A stretch of 39,255 nt of DNA, taken from an uncultured Pseudomonadota bacterium (lineage in GTDB: Bacteria > Myxococcota_A > Bradymonadia > Bradymonadales > GCA-2716585). Of the stretch, positions 24,946 through 33,412 are shown one piece after another. Position numbers and translations under genes: made by a program. The notes under the pieces are model-generated. The model made no database searches and was not told where the DNA came from. It saw only the letters and a list, made by a program, of their open reading frames with translations. The first letter of the stretch is position 1. Each line of letters begins with the position of its first letter. Location: positions 1 through 39,255 of the forward strand of contig CAKZKQ010000259.1 in assembly GCA_937123825.1 (NCBI GenBank), read 5' to 3'.

Positions 24946-26460
24946 TCAAGGAGAGACGATCTCATCGTGCGCCATCAACTCGATGCTCGCGCCCGTATTG
25001 CGGATCTTCCACACGCGGCCATACTCATCGAGACCAAACATGAAGAAGCGCCCCACCGTATCGATGCTCTCCAAGGCCACATCTTCGGTCCACTCCAACA
25101 GCGAAGGACCACAAGGGAAAACATCGCAAGTCCCAGAACCCCAGATCCGCAGGTTGCCATCGTCCATCAACGCCATCGCCGTAAAGTGCGCGGCCACATC
25201 CACTGCGCCGGTCACACCCGACACATCCGTGAACACATCGGTCGTCGCCTCCACATTGCCCTCAGTCTCGGCGTACCCTTCGGCGCGACCGATGCACGCC
25301 ACCTGGCCCGCCTCCCGCAACCCACAACTGACACTGGCCCCACCCTTAAAGAGCGAGAAGGTCGGCGCCCCAGCCATCGCCTCGCCTTCACCGCGAGGAA
25401 CACGGGAGCCAATCAACCCGATGTGGCCAAACCCACCGTCGGTGAACTGCAACCCAACCCCCGCGCTTGCGCCCTTCCACAAAGCCGCCACCCCAGAGGC
25501 CAACACATCGCCCACAAACGTCCTCCCGCTCGAAAGCGAACGCCCGTACGCCAACGCATCGCCATCGCCCGTCAGCACCACGACATAGCCGTTGCCCACG
25601 CCCACATCGACCGCCTCAACGTCCCCGGGCAACATCAACTCACCGGGCACATTCAAAGCGCCTCCAGCATGATCGGGCAAAATGTCCGCAGGCACATCCG
25701 GCCCCCACAAAATCATGCGACCATCGCCGGTCAACGCCGCCCCAAAAGTGCGCCCAAAATCAACCTTGACCACATCGGTCACCTCCGGCACCGCATTCCA
25801 ACGGTTTGAACTCCAAAACCGCACTGTCCCATCCGAGAGCACCGCCAGCGCTCTGCCCTGCGTATCTGGCCCAGGCACCATGTCCACCACGGCGGGCAAA
25901 CAACCCACCTCTTCCTCGCCCTCGTGGCACACCTCACCACTGTCACCGCAGTTGACCGCGCGCCGCAGCCCTTCAAACACACAAACCGGCTCCCCATCGC
26001 GGACCTCACAGGCGGTCGGCTGCGAGAGCACCAGAGCGTTGTTCGCGCACTGCGCAGGCAAGGGCTCACACACCACATCATCACACGGCCCGGCGGGCAC
26101 ATCGGGCTCATCCGCGTCGGGCTCGTCCACAACGTCGGGCTCATCCATCACATCGGGCTCATGTGCGATGTCGGGTTCGTTCGCATCTGGCGCCTCAGCG
26201 TCAAGCTCCTCAGCATCAGGTTCGTCCACGTCTGGCTCATCGACGACATCGGGCTCATCCGCGTCCGGCTCGTCTGGCTCATCTGCATCCGGCTCAGACA
26301 TGCCCATGTCATCGCCCTGCTCAAAAGCGTCCATCTCTTCCATGGCGTTGTTGGGGGGCACCTGTTGACCACCGTCATCGCCATCATCTTCAGAACAAGC
26401 CACCGCCCCCATCAGACAACAAAGGAGCACCACCACAGCCAGTCTTTTCGTGTTCGACAT
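24946..26460 (-). CDS. RCC1-like repeat lipoprotein with acidic stalk
   Basis: A 504-residue exported protein. Lipoprotein signal with MGAVAC (lipid Cys22), then an acidic low-complexity stalk (about residues 45-130) of repeated DEPDADEPDV-type units, then a Cys-containing section (CDDVVCEPLPAQC, TACEV, VNCGDSGEVC) and from about residue 205 RCC1-like propeller repeats (ALAVLSDGTVRFWSSNRWNAV, FGAALTGDGRMILWG, YVVVLTGDGDALAYG, ALMDDGNLRIWGSGTC, MFGLDEYGRVWKI). Such repeats usually bind proteins or ligands. It is probably shown on the outer membrane surface. GGAG is 8 bases before the ATG. It is preceded by a sigma-54-type promoter and a repeat array, directly downstream of the sigma-54 activator gene, so it is a likely target of that activator. 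Confidence 0.75.
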   Translation of the reverse strand: MSNTKRLAVVVLLCCLMGAVACSEDDGDDGGQQVPPNNAMEEMDAFEQGDDMGMSEPDADEPDEPDADEPDVVDEPDVDEPDAEELDAEAPDANEPDIAHEPDVMDEPDVVDEPDADEPDVPAGPCDDVVCEPLPAQCANNALVLSQPTACEVRDGEPVCVFEGLRRAVNCGDSGEVCHEGEEEVGCLPAVVDMVPGPDTQGRALAVLSDGTVRFWSSNRWNAVPEVTDVVKVDFGRTFGAALTGDGRMILWGPDVPADILPDHAGGALNVPGELMLPGDVEAVDVGVGNGYVVVLTGDGDALAYGRSLSSGRTFVGDVLASGVAALWKGASAGVGLQFTDGGFGHIGLIGSRVPRGEGEAMAGAPTFSLFKGGASVSCGLREAGQVACIGRAEGYAETEGNVEATTDVFTDVSGVTGAVDVAAHFTAMALMDDGNLRIWGSGTCDVFPCGPSLLEWTEDVALESIDTVGRFFMFGLDEYGRVWKIRNTGASIELMAHDEIVSP

Positions 26461-26605
26461 CACAACGACTCCATCAACCAAAGCTCAAAACCCAATCGGC
26501 GGCAGACCGTCGATCTGCTCAGCCACCAACCCTTCCCAAACACCCATGCTCTTCTCCTGGCGAGGCCTGTGAGCGGGCGAGGTTGCCAACTCAGACACCG
26601 CTTAG

Positions 26606-26622
26606 AGCAACGGGCGTTCCAA
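26606..26622 (-). promoter_or_regulatory. Sigma-54 (-24/-12) promoter
   Basis: On the minus strand TTGGAACGCCCGTTGCT. It matches the sigma-54 consensus YTGGCACG-N4-TTGCW at every defined position but one (C to A), and keeps the required GG-N10-GC spacing. Predicted transcription start is near 26595, leaving a leader of about 135 bases before the lipoprotein ATG at 26460. The CTGTGC array lies about 70-135 bp upstream of that start, the usual place for an activator site. Confidence 0.75.
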
Positions 26623-26666
26623 CTTTGGTTGTCGTGTTGAAGGGGATCGAACAACGCGCACCAGGC

Positions 26667-26730
26667 CTGTGCACAGCGCCTGTGCTGCACTGTGCACGGG
26701 CACTGTGCGGTGCTGTGCACTTCTGTGCAC
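26667..26730. repeat. Phased CTGTGC array, candidate activator binding site
   Basis: CTGTGC occurs six times, starting at 26667, 26680, 26690, 26703, 26713 and 26723 (steps 13, 10, 13, 10, 10). Four copies (26667, 26690, 26713, 26723) are the octamer CTGTGCAC, containing the palindrome GTGCAC. The basic period is 23 bp, about two helical turns, so the copies lie on one face of the DNA. It sits between the stop of the sigma-54 activator gene (26775) and the -24/-12 promoter, outside any gene. The rest of the 26461-26774 gap shows no gene. Confidence 0.7.
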
Positions 26731-26774
26731 TGACACGGCGCACAGCCCCAAACTGGAATCATCTCATGGTGGGA

Positions 26775-29495
26775 TCAGTGCTCAACGCAGCGGCGCAGGC
26801 CCCGGGGCAGGAGGCTAAGCCGGAGTTCGCGCTCCGAGTCGCGTTGCAGGCGCTGGCGCAGATCGCGGCGCAGGGGTTTGTTCTCTGGCAGTTCATAGAG
26901 GCGCACAAGGTACTGCGAAAACCGGGGGGCCTGCTTGAAAAAGGCATGCAAACGCTGGGCTTTGGCGCCTTGAAGGCTCATCAACACATGTTGCTTGAGT
27001 TGACCCCCTCTAAACGACATCACGGCGCTGTTGAGGGCCTCAATCTCGGCCACATCCAGCCCCCACACCCTCAAAGCGCCTCCAACGCTGGGCCTCGGCA
27101 CCGAAGACTCGGCCCGGGTTTGCAGCACGGTGGCGCTTGGCAGCGCCTCATCACCGCCGTTGTCTCGCAGCGCCCAGGCCGAAAACTCTTCGTAGGCCAC
27201 AGCCCCGGCAAAGAGGAACATCTCCAGATACACCCGGCCCGATTGGGACAGAAACTGCACGGCCGCAGCCGGTCCCAATTCACCCACCTCTCCTTGCGCC
27301 AGCGACTGCATTTGTTGCTGCGGTCCCAACGAACGCACCTGCACTGCCAGCCCTGTGGCAGGCATGCGGTGGAGCCTCAAACCGCTTTGAGAGCGGGTGA
27401 CGAGCAGGTGTGCGCGGCTGATGCGCGGCAAGAGACTCAAGTCCAGGCAAGCCACCAGCCCGTCTCCAACGCGCGCCTTCAGCTCACGCAGCCACATCGC
27501 CGAGCGAGCGTCGCCGCTGCGTGCAGCCCGCGACAAACCCTCCACCCCAGACACGCGGCCGACAAGAAGCGCGCTGGCCTCGAAGTTTTGCGTCAAGCCC
27601 ACCACGCGCCCCAGCGCATCGCGCCTTGGCACCAGCAATGTCCGGATGGGCGCTGCCCCCACGGGGTGGGCCAGATGCGGCATGTGTTCTTGAATTGCGC
27701 TCAGCCCCAAAGGCCCTGGCGGCAAACGCCGCAGCGCCGACAACGTCGCCCTCAATTCGGGAAAATTGCCCCACCACGGGCTCTCTTCAAGCAAGCGCAA
27801 CACCGCTGGCGCCACGGGCCGCTGGCCCAGAACATCCAAAACGGCCGCACGGCGAGACGCCGAAGAACGATCGCGCAGCGCGGGCACGCGCAGTGAGGTC
27901 AAGGTCAGGCGTTGCACCTGGGCTCTGTCCAACCCCCACCCTTCGCGCCCTTCGGAGTTGTGCGTCGTCAAAACGGGCACGCGCCGCCGATTGCGGGGCG
28001 CCAGCGGTCCCAGGTGTCGGGCTTCGATGGTGCTGCCTGGGGGCGTCATGGTGGCCGCCAGCGACAGCACGTTGTTCAACTCTCGTATGTTGCCAGGCCA
28101 GTTGTGCTGCAAGAGCGCTTGATTGGCCTGCGGACTGCACCAGGGCTCAGGCGCGGGCTGCCCCCACTGACGCTCCAAGAAGACCCTCCCCAGGATCTCC
28201 AGATCTTCCAAGCGCTCTCGCAACGGGGGAACGCGCATCGTGGCCGCATCCAGCCGACCCAATAAATCGGCCCGAAACGTCCCCCGGCGCACCATGGAGC
28301 GCAGATCGGCGTTGCTGGCCGCCACCACCCGCACATCCACCTTGATGGGCTTATCAAATCCCAGCGGTTGCACCTGCCCTTCTTGAAGCACGCGCAGGAG
28401 GCGTATCTGGAGGGCCGGCGAGAGGTTGCCAAGCTCGTCGAGGAAGAGCGTGCCGCCCTCGGCGCTGCGGAAAGCCCCCTTGCGATCGCGGTCTGCACCT
28501 GTGAAGGCGCCCTTTCGATGGCCAAAGAGCATGCTCTCGGCCAGATTCTCAGCGATCGCGCCCACGTCCAACGCCACAAACGCCCCGCGCCGCCCCGAGG
28601 CCCGGTGCACCGCTCTGGCAAGCAGCTCCTTGCCCACCCCAGGCTCTCCCTGGAGCAACACAGGCAGGCGACTGGGCGCAAGCTTGAGCACCTTATCCAA
28701 GACCTCAGTCAGCGCCGCGCTGCGCCCCACCAGGCTCTCCAACGCGGGATCTTGAGGGCGGTCAGCGGCCTGAGCGGTCAAACGGCGACGCGGCGGCGGC
28801 TCCAAATGCCTCAGGGCCTCTGTCAAATGCGTCTTTTGCGCTTCCCCCAGCTCGCCGATCCCTTTGGCAAGAAGCCATTGACCTGGGGACCAGCGCCCTT
28901 GAGCACCGCTGAGCACCGACAATGGGCGGTCGTCCAACTGCGCGTGAGCCCACCCCACCAACGCACCCTTGCCCACGCCCGGCTCGCCCACAAGATGCAC
29001 CGCGACCGCCTCTGCCCTGCAGTGAGAGAGCAGGCTTCGACGCAGCGCCGACAAGCCGGGATCACTGGCCACCCCATGCCACAGGTCCAGTTCACACAAC
29101 GCGTCCACCCAGGAGGGGGGCGCAGTGAGCACCTCCGACGCATCTTGAACCAGAAGCAACGCCCCCACTGCTTGCGCACGTTCTCGAAGGGCGCGTGTTG
29201 GCGAGATGCCGTCTCCAAGGTGGATCCACCCTCCGCTGGCAGTCTCAACCCAGTCCAACGCGCCAGCCTCCCAGTGATCGCGGTGAACGCAAACCAGCGG
29301 GCCCCAGTCGGCGTGTTCTTCAAGCCAGGTGCGATAGAGCCAGCGGGCCACCAGATGACCGTCCAGCCCCTCAACGCAAGGCAAACTTGCCTCGCCGCGC
29401 TCCAACAAAGCCGCCCGAACCTGACGCAAACGCAACGCGGCGTCGCCCTCGGCGCGCAAAAGCGCCAACTCTCGACAAGCGATGGGGTAGTCCAA
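26775..29495 (-). CDS. Sigma-54 activator with extra degenerate ATPase modules
   Basis: A 906-residue protein. The intact AAA+ domain spans residues about 255-495: GEPGVGKE (283-290, Walker A), GAFTGA (329-334, sigma-54 contact loop), TLFLDE (349-354, Walker B), FRADLLGRLDA (arginine finger region) and WPGNIREL (466-472). Before it (about 145-235) is a shortened second copy with Walker A GEPGVGKG (170-176) but no GAFTGA, and after it (about 530-610) a decayed lid copy (LRVPALRDR, PWWGNFPELRATL against the usual WPGNVREL). The N-terminus is not a response-regulator receiver and no Fis-type helix-turn-helix is evident at the C-terminus. TTG start, with GAGGAGA just upstream. It begins 12 bp after the kinase gene, so both are one operon. 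Confidence 0.85.
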   Translation of the reverse strand: MDYPIACRELALLRAEGDAALRLRQVRAALLERGEASLPCVEGLDGHLVARWLYRTWLEEHADWGPLVCVHRDHWEAGALDWVETASGGWIHLGDGISPTRALRERAQAVGALLLVQDASEVLTAPPSWVDALCELDLWHGVASDPGLSALRRSLLSHCRAEAVAVHLVGEPGVGKGALVGWAHAQLDDRPLSVLSGAQGRWSPGQWLLAKGIGELGEAQKTHLTEALRHLEPPPRRRLTAQAADRPQDPALESLVGRSAALTEVLDKVLKLAPSRLPVLLQGEPGVGKELLARAVHRASGRRGAFVALDVGAIAENLAESMLFGHRKGAFTGADRDRKGAFRSAEGGTLFLDELGNLSPALQIRLLRVLQEGQVQPLGFDKPIKVDVRVVAASNADLRSMVRRGTFRADLLGRLDAATMRVPPLRERLEDLEILGRVFLERQWGQPAPEPWCSPQANQALLQHNWPGNIRELNNVLSLAATMTPPGSTIEARHLGPLAPRNRRRVPVLTTHNSEGREGWGLDRAQVQRLTLTSLRVPALRDRSSASRRAAVLDVLGQRPVAPAVLRLLEESPWWGNFPELRATLSALRRLPPGPLGLSAIQEHMPHLAHPVGAAPIRTLLVPRRDALGRVVGLTQNFEASALLVGRVSGVEGLSRAARSGDARSAMWLRELKARVGDGLVACLDLSLLPRISRAHLLVTRSQSGLRLHRMPATGLAVQVRSLGPQQQMQSLAQGEVGELGPAAAVQFLSQSGRVYLEMFLFAGAVAYEEFSAWALRDNGGDEALPSATVLQTRAESSVPRPSVGGALRVWGLDVAEIEALNSAVMSFRGGQLKQHVLMSLQGAKAQRLHAFFKQAPRFSQYLVRLYELPENKPLRRDLRQRLQRDSERELRLSLLPRGLRRCVEH

Positions 29496-29507
29496 AAGGT
29501 CTCCTCT

Positions 29508-32500
29508 TCAGGGGATGGGCGGCTTGGCACACAATTTGGGCGGCGCCCACACACTCTCGTGGCTGGGGAACGGGAGCATCTCGACCACCTCTGCGGTGTC
29601 GCGGCAAACGCGCAGGTTGGTCAGCGCGCCGGTGGAGGCGAGCCCGGGCGAAGCGGGCATTTGAGGACCAAGCGCCCAGGTCCATAGCTGCCTACCGGCG
29701 GTCCTGGCGCGCACGCGGTTGTGCTCATCCCAGGTCAAAAAAAGCACCTCATCAAAGGTCTCTTCAAGGCTCAGCAGACGCCCCGTGGCCAAATCCCAGA
29801 TGCGCACAGTGGCGTCGCGGCCACCGGTGGCGAGCATGGTCCCATCGGGGGACGGGCGCATGCAGTTGACGCTGTTGTCGTGTCCTTTGAGGGTCACCAG
29901 CAACCGACCGGTGGCCACATCCCAGACTTTGACGGTCTCATCCCAGGCGCGGGACAAGAGCCTCTTGCCGTCGCGGGTAAAGCGCAACTCCGGGATCCCA
30001 TCCTGGTGCCCTTGCCAGCGGCGCACCAGCTTTTGGCTGCCACTGTCCCACAACGAAATTTCGCCGTCCCAATCGGCCGTCGCGGCCCGAGCCCCATCCA
30101 ATGTGACGGCCAACGCCCCCAGATCCTTGCCCCGGACCTCCAAAAAGCGCATGTCGGCCTCGGGCTCCATCTTCACAGCGGCCAACGTCCCTCCGCTGGT
30201 GGACAAGAAGATCTCCCGGTTGACGACCTTGATTTGTCGGATGGGGTGCGTGACGCGCCTTTCCTTGGAGGTGCCGTCGGCCAACTTGTGGTAGCCAAAG
30301 TACTTGCCGCGCACACCCAGCAACGCATCCTCTTGTTGAGAAAACTTAAACCGAGTCATCGACACGTTCATCTTCCAGGTCCGCCACTGAGCAGGTGCCT
30401 GCCGATCCCAGATGGCCACCAGCCCTTCATCAAGACTGTGCACCGCCAGATATCGTCCAGAAGGACTCAAAACCACCCCACGGGGCGCCTCAAGGGGTGG
30501 CTTGAGGCTCACATCCCCCTGACCATCAAGGCCCCGCAGCGTCACCTCCCTCCCCTTCAAGGTGGCCAACCAGCCCTCTGCTGTAGACTGTGACACCTTC
30601 ACGCCGGGCTCTTTATCCAGCACGCTGAGCGCAGCGTTGTCAGGGATGACGTTGTGCCAAAGACGCACCGTACCGTCTTTGCTTGCTGTGAGCAGGTCAC
30701 CGCGCGACGACACTGCGCTGGCCAGCACCCACGAGGTGTGCCCGTGGAGGGTCTGCAACAGCTCACCGCTGGCCGTCCCCCACAACCGCACGCGCTTGTC
30801 TGTGTGCGATGTCACCAACCACCGCTCATCGGGTGAAAAGGCGGCGTGATAAACGCGACCGCCCTCACCCCCAAGACGCGCCAGCAGCATCATGTCCGGC
30901 ACTCGCCGCAGCACCGGATCCCCCGAGCGGAAGTTGTTGACCAAAAAGCGTTCTTGAGACGAGTAGACCTGCGAAAAGACCGGCTCTGCGGCCACAATCG
31001 TGCGCTCCCCAGAACGCAAATCAATCCGCGCCGTCCCTGCTGTGTGGCTCTGCACAAAGAGCGCGTCCCCAACAAAGTTCATCAGACACGCATTGTCGCC
31101 CCACGGCCCATCCAGGACGGTCTCCCCGCCAGCCACACTCACCACCCGCAGCCGTGTAAAGACCCACCCCACCTTGCCATCATTCTTGATTCGGTACGCC
31201 GCTGCGGCATACCGACCATCGTCAGAGATTCCAAAACAGCGCGGCGCCAGGCTGCTGGGAAAATTCAGGTGCCCGGTGGGCTGCCCCGAGGCAAGCTTCC
31301 ATATGTTGAGCACCTCGTTGCCGCTGTTGGTGGCGCCAAGCTTGAGATCTTTGGTCAGATGGAGCGCATGCAGGGAGGCCTCGTCAGCAAACTCATGCAC
31401 CTGACGGCCATCCACCAACGAATAAGCTCTGACAGCGATGTCCTTGATGTGTTCACTGTCCAACTCATCGGGCTGGACAATGAGCAACGGCGGGTCGCTC
31501 AAAACCGTCAGCCGCCCGATCATCACCCCCTCATAATACAAAACCCGAAAACGCTCCTGGCCCGTCTCTCTGTCCCAGGCCACCACCTCGCCGTGATCAT
31601 TGCCCGCCAAAAGCGTTTGGCCATCGGGGGTCACCGCCGCTGCGCTCCACTCCACGTCCTCGCGGGTCAACACTGAAGACGTCCCGCCACGCCGCGCCAA
31701 CTTCCACAACGACTCGTGTTGAAGGATGGGCTCCCCTTCAAAGACATCATCGGGCAAGAGCGACACCGCGCCGCGCAAAAGCGCCAGCGCCTCCGCCGGG
31801 CGCTCCTGGGCGCGTCGCCACGCCTCGCCGTAAAGTCGATGCCCAAAAGCACGCTCCACCTGGGCATCTCTTGCCTCACTCAGCGCCGCTTTCTCCCCCT
31901 GAAGCGCTTCCAACGCAGCATCCTGACGGTGGTTTTGCCAGACAAACCAAACCAACCCTGCCAAAGAGAGCACCAGGAGCGCCAACATGACGCGTGACAA
32001 AGCCGCTGGAGGCGCGTGTGTGCTGGCCTGCCAAACCCCCTGCCCCTGGTCATCAGCAGGCGACGATGGGACATCCCAGGGCTGCCCATCCAAGACCGAC
32101 AAGAGCGTCTGACAATCGGGGATCCGCTGCGCAGGGTCTGCCCTCAAGCAACCTTCGATGGCGGCCTGAAGATGCCTGGGGACACTGGGAACGGCCTCTT
32201 TGATGGGTTGGTAATCCGCCTTATCAACGGCGTTAAGCAGGCTGAGCATGTCCGACCCGGCAAAGGGCCGCTCGCCGCTGCACAGTTCATAGAGGATGAC
32301 CCCCAACGAGAACATGTCGGCGCGCTCATCCACGTCGCGCGCCGAGCGCACCTGCTCGGGCGCCATGTAGGCGGGTGTCCCCAGCAAGCCCCCGGTTTGT
32401 GTCCACCCATCGCCCAGGCCTTCCAGGACCCGCGCAATGCCAAAATCGGCCACCCGAGGCACCAAAACCCCATCCTGAGCGCTCAAAAGGACGTTGGCGG

Positions 32501-32993
32501 GCTTCAAATCGCGGTGAACCACGCCTTCTTGATGGGCCCGGGCGACCCCGGCGACCACCGCACGAAAGAGCCTCTCGGCCTCCTCCAACCCAATGGACTC
32601 GTCGGCGATGTGTTGGGCCAGCGTGGGGCCTTCAATGAGTTCAAGCAGCAGTGCGGGCAGCCCGCCGACCATCAGCGCGTCGTACACGCGGACCAGATTG
32701 GGATGCTCAAGGCGTGCCTGGAGTTGGCCTTCGGCCAAAAAGCGCTCGGCCAGATCTGCCCTGGGAAAGCGCAGCACCTTCAGCGCGCGCACCACCCCCA
32801 AAGTCTGGTGACGCACCCGATAGACCGTGGCCGCGCCGCCCTGCCCCAGGACAGCTTCCACCTCATAACGGTCCACCAGATCGCCCGCGCGCAGCGCTGG
32901 CCCCTGGTCTTGCCTGGCCCAGCCCCCGTTCAGACCCGCGTCCGAGGTGTCGTCCAGCGTCCCCAACGGGGTGATGGGTTCATCAACGTTCAT
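29508..32993 (-). CDS. Transmembrane Ser/Thr protein kinase with WD40-like sensor domain
   Basis: A 1161-residue protein. Residues 42-305 are a Hanks-type kinase: glycine loop LGQGGAATVY (49-58), Lys72 in RALKVL, catalytic HRDLKPAN (160-167), DFG (183-185) and APE (211-213), so it should be active. One membrane helix (about 335-352, VMLALLVLSLAGLVWFVW) is followed by a probable coiled coil (355-400). The rest is a WD40/beta-propeller part of about 750 residues; clear repeats lie at the end (GKRLLSRAWDETVKVWDVATG, DGTMLATGGRDATVRIWDLATG), others are divergent. The kinase is cytoplasmic and the propeller outside the inner membrane, if the topology is as usual. No clear ribosome site precedes the ATG. 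The co-transcribed activator gene is the natural candidate substrate (inference). Confidence 0.9.
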   Translation of the reverse strand: MNVDEPITPLGTLDDTSDAGLNGGWARQDQGPALRAGDLVDRYEVEAVLGQGGAATVYRVRHQTLGVVRALKVLRFPRADLAERFLAEGQLQARLEHPNLVRVYDALMVGGLPALLLELIEGPTLAQHIADESIGLEEAERLFRAVVAGVARAHQEGVVHRDLKPANVLLSAQDGVLVPRVADFGIARVLEGLGDGWTQTGGLLGTPAYMAPEQVRSARDVDERADMFSLGVILYELCSGERPFAGSDMLSLLNAVDKADYQPIKEAVPSVPRHLQAAIEGCLRADPAQRIPDCQTLLSVLDGQPWDVPSSPADDQGQGVWQASTHAPPAALSRVMLALLVLSLAGLVWFVWQNHRQDAALEALQGEKAALSEARDAQVERAFGHRLYGEAWRRAQERPAEALALLRGAVSLLPDDVFEGEPILQHESLWKLARRGGTSSVLTREDVEWSAAAVTPDGQTLLAGNDHGEVVAWDRETGQERFRVLYYEGVMIGRLTVLSDPPLLIVQPDELDSEHIKDIAVRAYSLVDGRQVHEFADEASLHALHLTKDLKLGATNSGNEVLNIWKLASGQPTGHLNFPSSLAPRCFGISDDGRYAAAAYRIKNDGKVGWVFTRLRVVSVAGGETVLDGPWGDNACLMNFVGDALFVQSHTAGTARIDLRSGERTIVAAEPVFSQVYSSQERFLVNNFRSGDPVLRRVPDMMLLARLGGEGGRVYHAAFSPDERWLVTSHTDKRVRLWGTASGELLQTLHGHTSWVLASAVSSRGDLLTASKDGTVRLWHNVIPDNAALSVLDKEPGVKVSQSTAEGWLATLKGREVTLRGLDGQGDVSLKPPLEAPRGVVLSPSGRYLAVHSLDEGLVAIWDRQAPAQWRTWKMNVSMTRFKFSQQEDALLGVRGKYFGYHKLADGTSKERRVTHPIRQIKVVNREIFLSTSGGTLAAVKMEPEADMRFLEVRGKDLGALAVTLDGARAATADWDGEISLWDSGSQKLVRRWQGHQDGIPELRFTRDGKRLLSRAWDETVKVWDVATGRLLVTLKGHDNSVNCMRPSPDGTMLATGGRDATVRIWDLATGRLLSLEETFDEVLFLTWDEHNRVRARTAGRQLWTWALGPQMPASPGLASTGALTNLRVCRDTAEVVEMLPFPSHESVWAPPKLCAKPPIP

Positions 32994-33412
32994 CAGTACA
33001 AAAGGACGAGGGGTTCAGGCATATGGTGCGGTCTTGGCTGATCTGATATTCCGAAACATGCGTCGCTTCCACCCATCGGTAGAGTCAGACATCATAACGC
33101 AGCCGAAAGCACCGCACCATCGTGTCGTGTGAGACACACGCGCGCAAGGGCTCAAGCCGTCGCACCATTGACCAGGGCAAAGGGTGTCAGCGCAGGCGCA
33201 AGCCGCCTTTGCGATCCGAGAAGAAGTCTTCCACGCGACTCAGGACAACCATGCTGACGAGGACACAGGCAGGGTTGTCAACAACCTTCCATCAACCAAT
33301 GATTCGCTTCCGCCCCGAAACGAAGCAGCTTGTTGAGGTACATCAACCTGCCCCACCGACAATGATGGAACATGTTCAACCAGAACTCGAACTCATTTTG
33401 TTCAAGACAATA
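32994..33412. promoter_or_regulatory. 419-bp intergenic region with repeated CGCACCAT
   Basis: No gene found. It holds a perfect 10-bp inverted repeat, ATGGTGCGGT (33023-33032) and ACCGCACCAT (33111-33120), and a further CGCACCAT at 33161-33168. The arms lie 30-130 bp before the kinase ATG, where an operator could act. Small hairpins near 33124 (CGTGTC/GACACaCG) and 33193 (AGGCG/CGCCT) lack T-tracts. No sigma-54 or convincing sigma-70 promoter was recognised; the right half is AT-richer. Confidence 0.35.

Noticed and set aside
23024..25588. An 854-codon open frame antisense to mrdA and the RCC1-like gene
   Set aside because: No domain, His/Arg-rich shadow composition, and both antisense genes have clear families; it arises from third-position GC bias.
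26667..26730. CTGTGC array as a CRISPR or origin iteron set
   Set aside because: Units are too short and spacers far too small for CRISPR; no replication initiator gene or AT-rich segment nearby. Promoter position explains it better.
26163..27896. A 577-codon open frame antisense to the acidic stalk and the sigma-54 activator
   Set aside because: Composition is the mirror of the acidic repeats; it would also run over the promoter and CTGTGC array.
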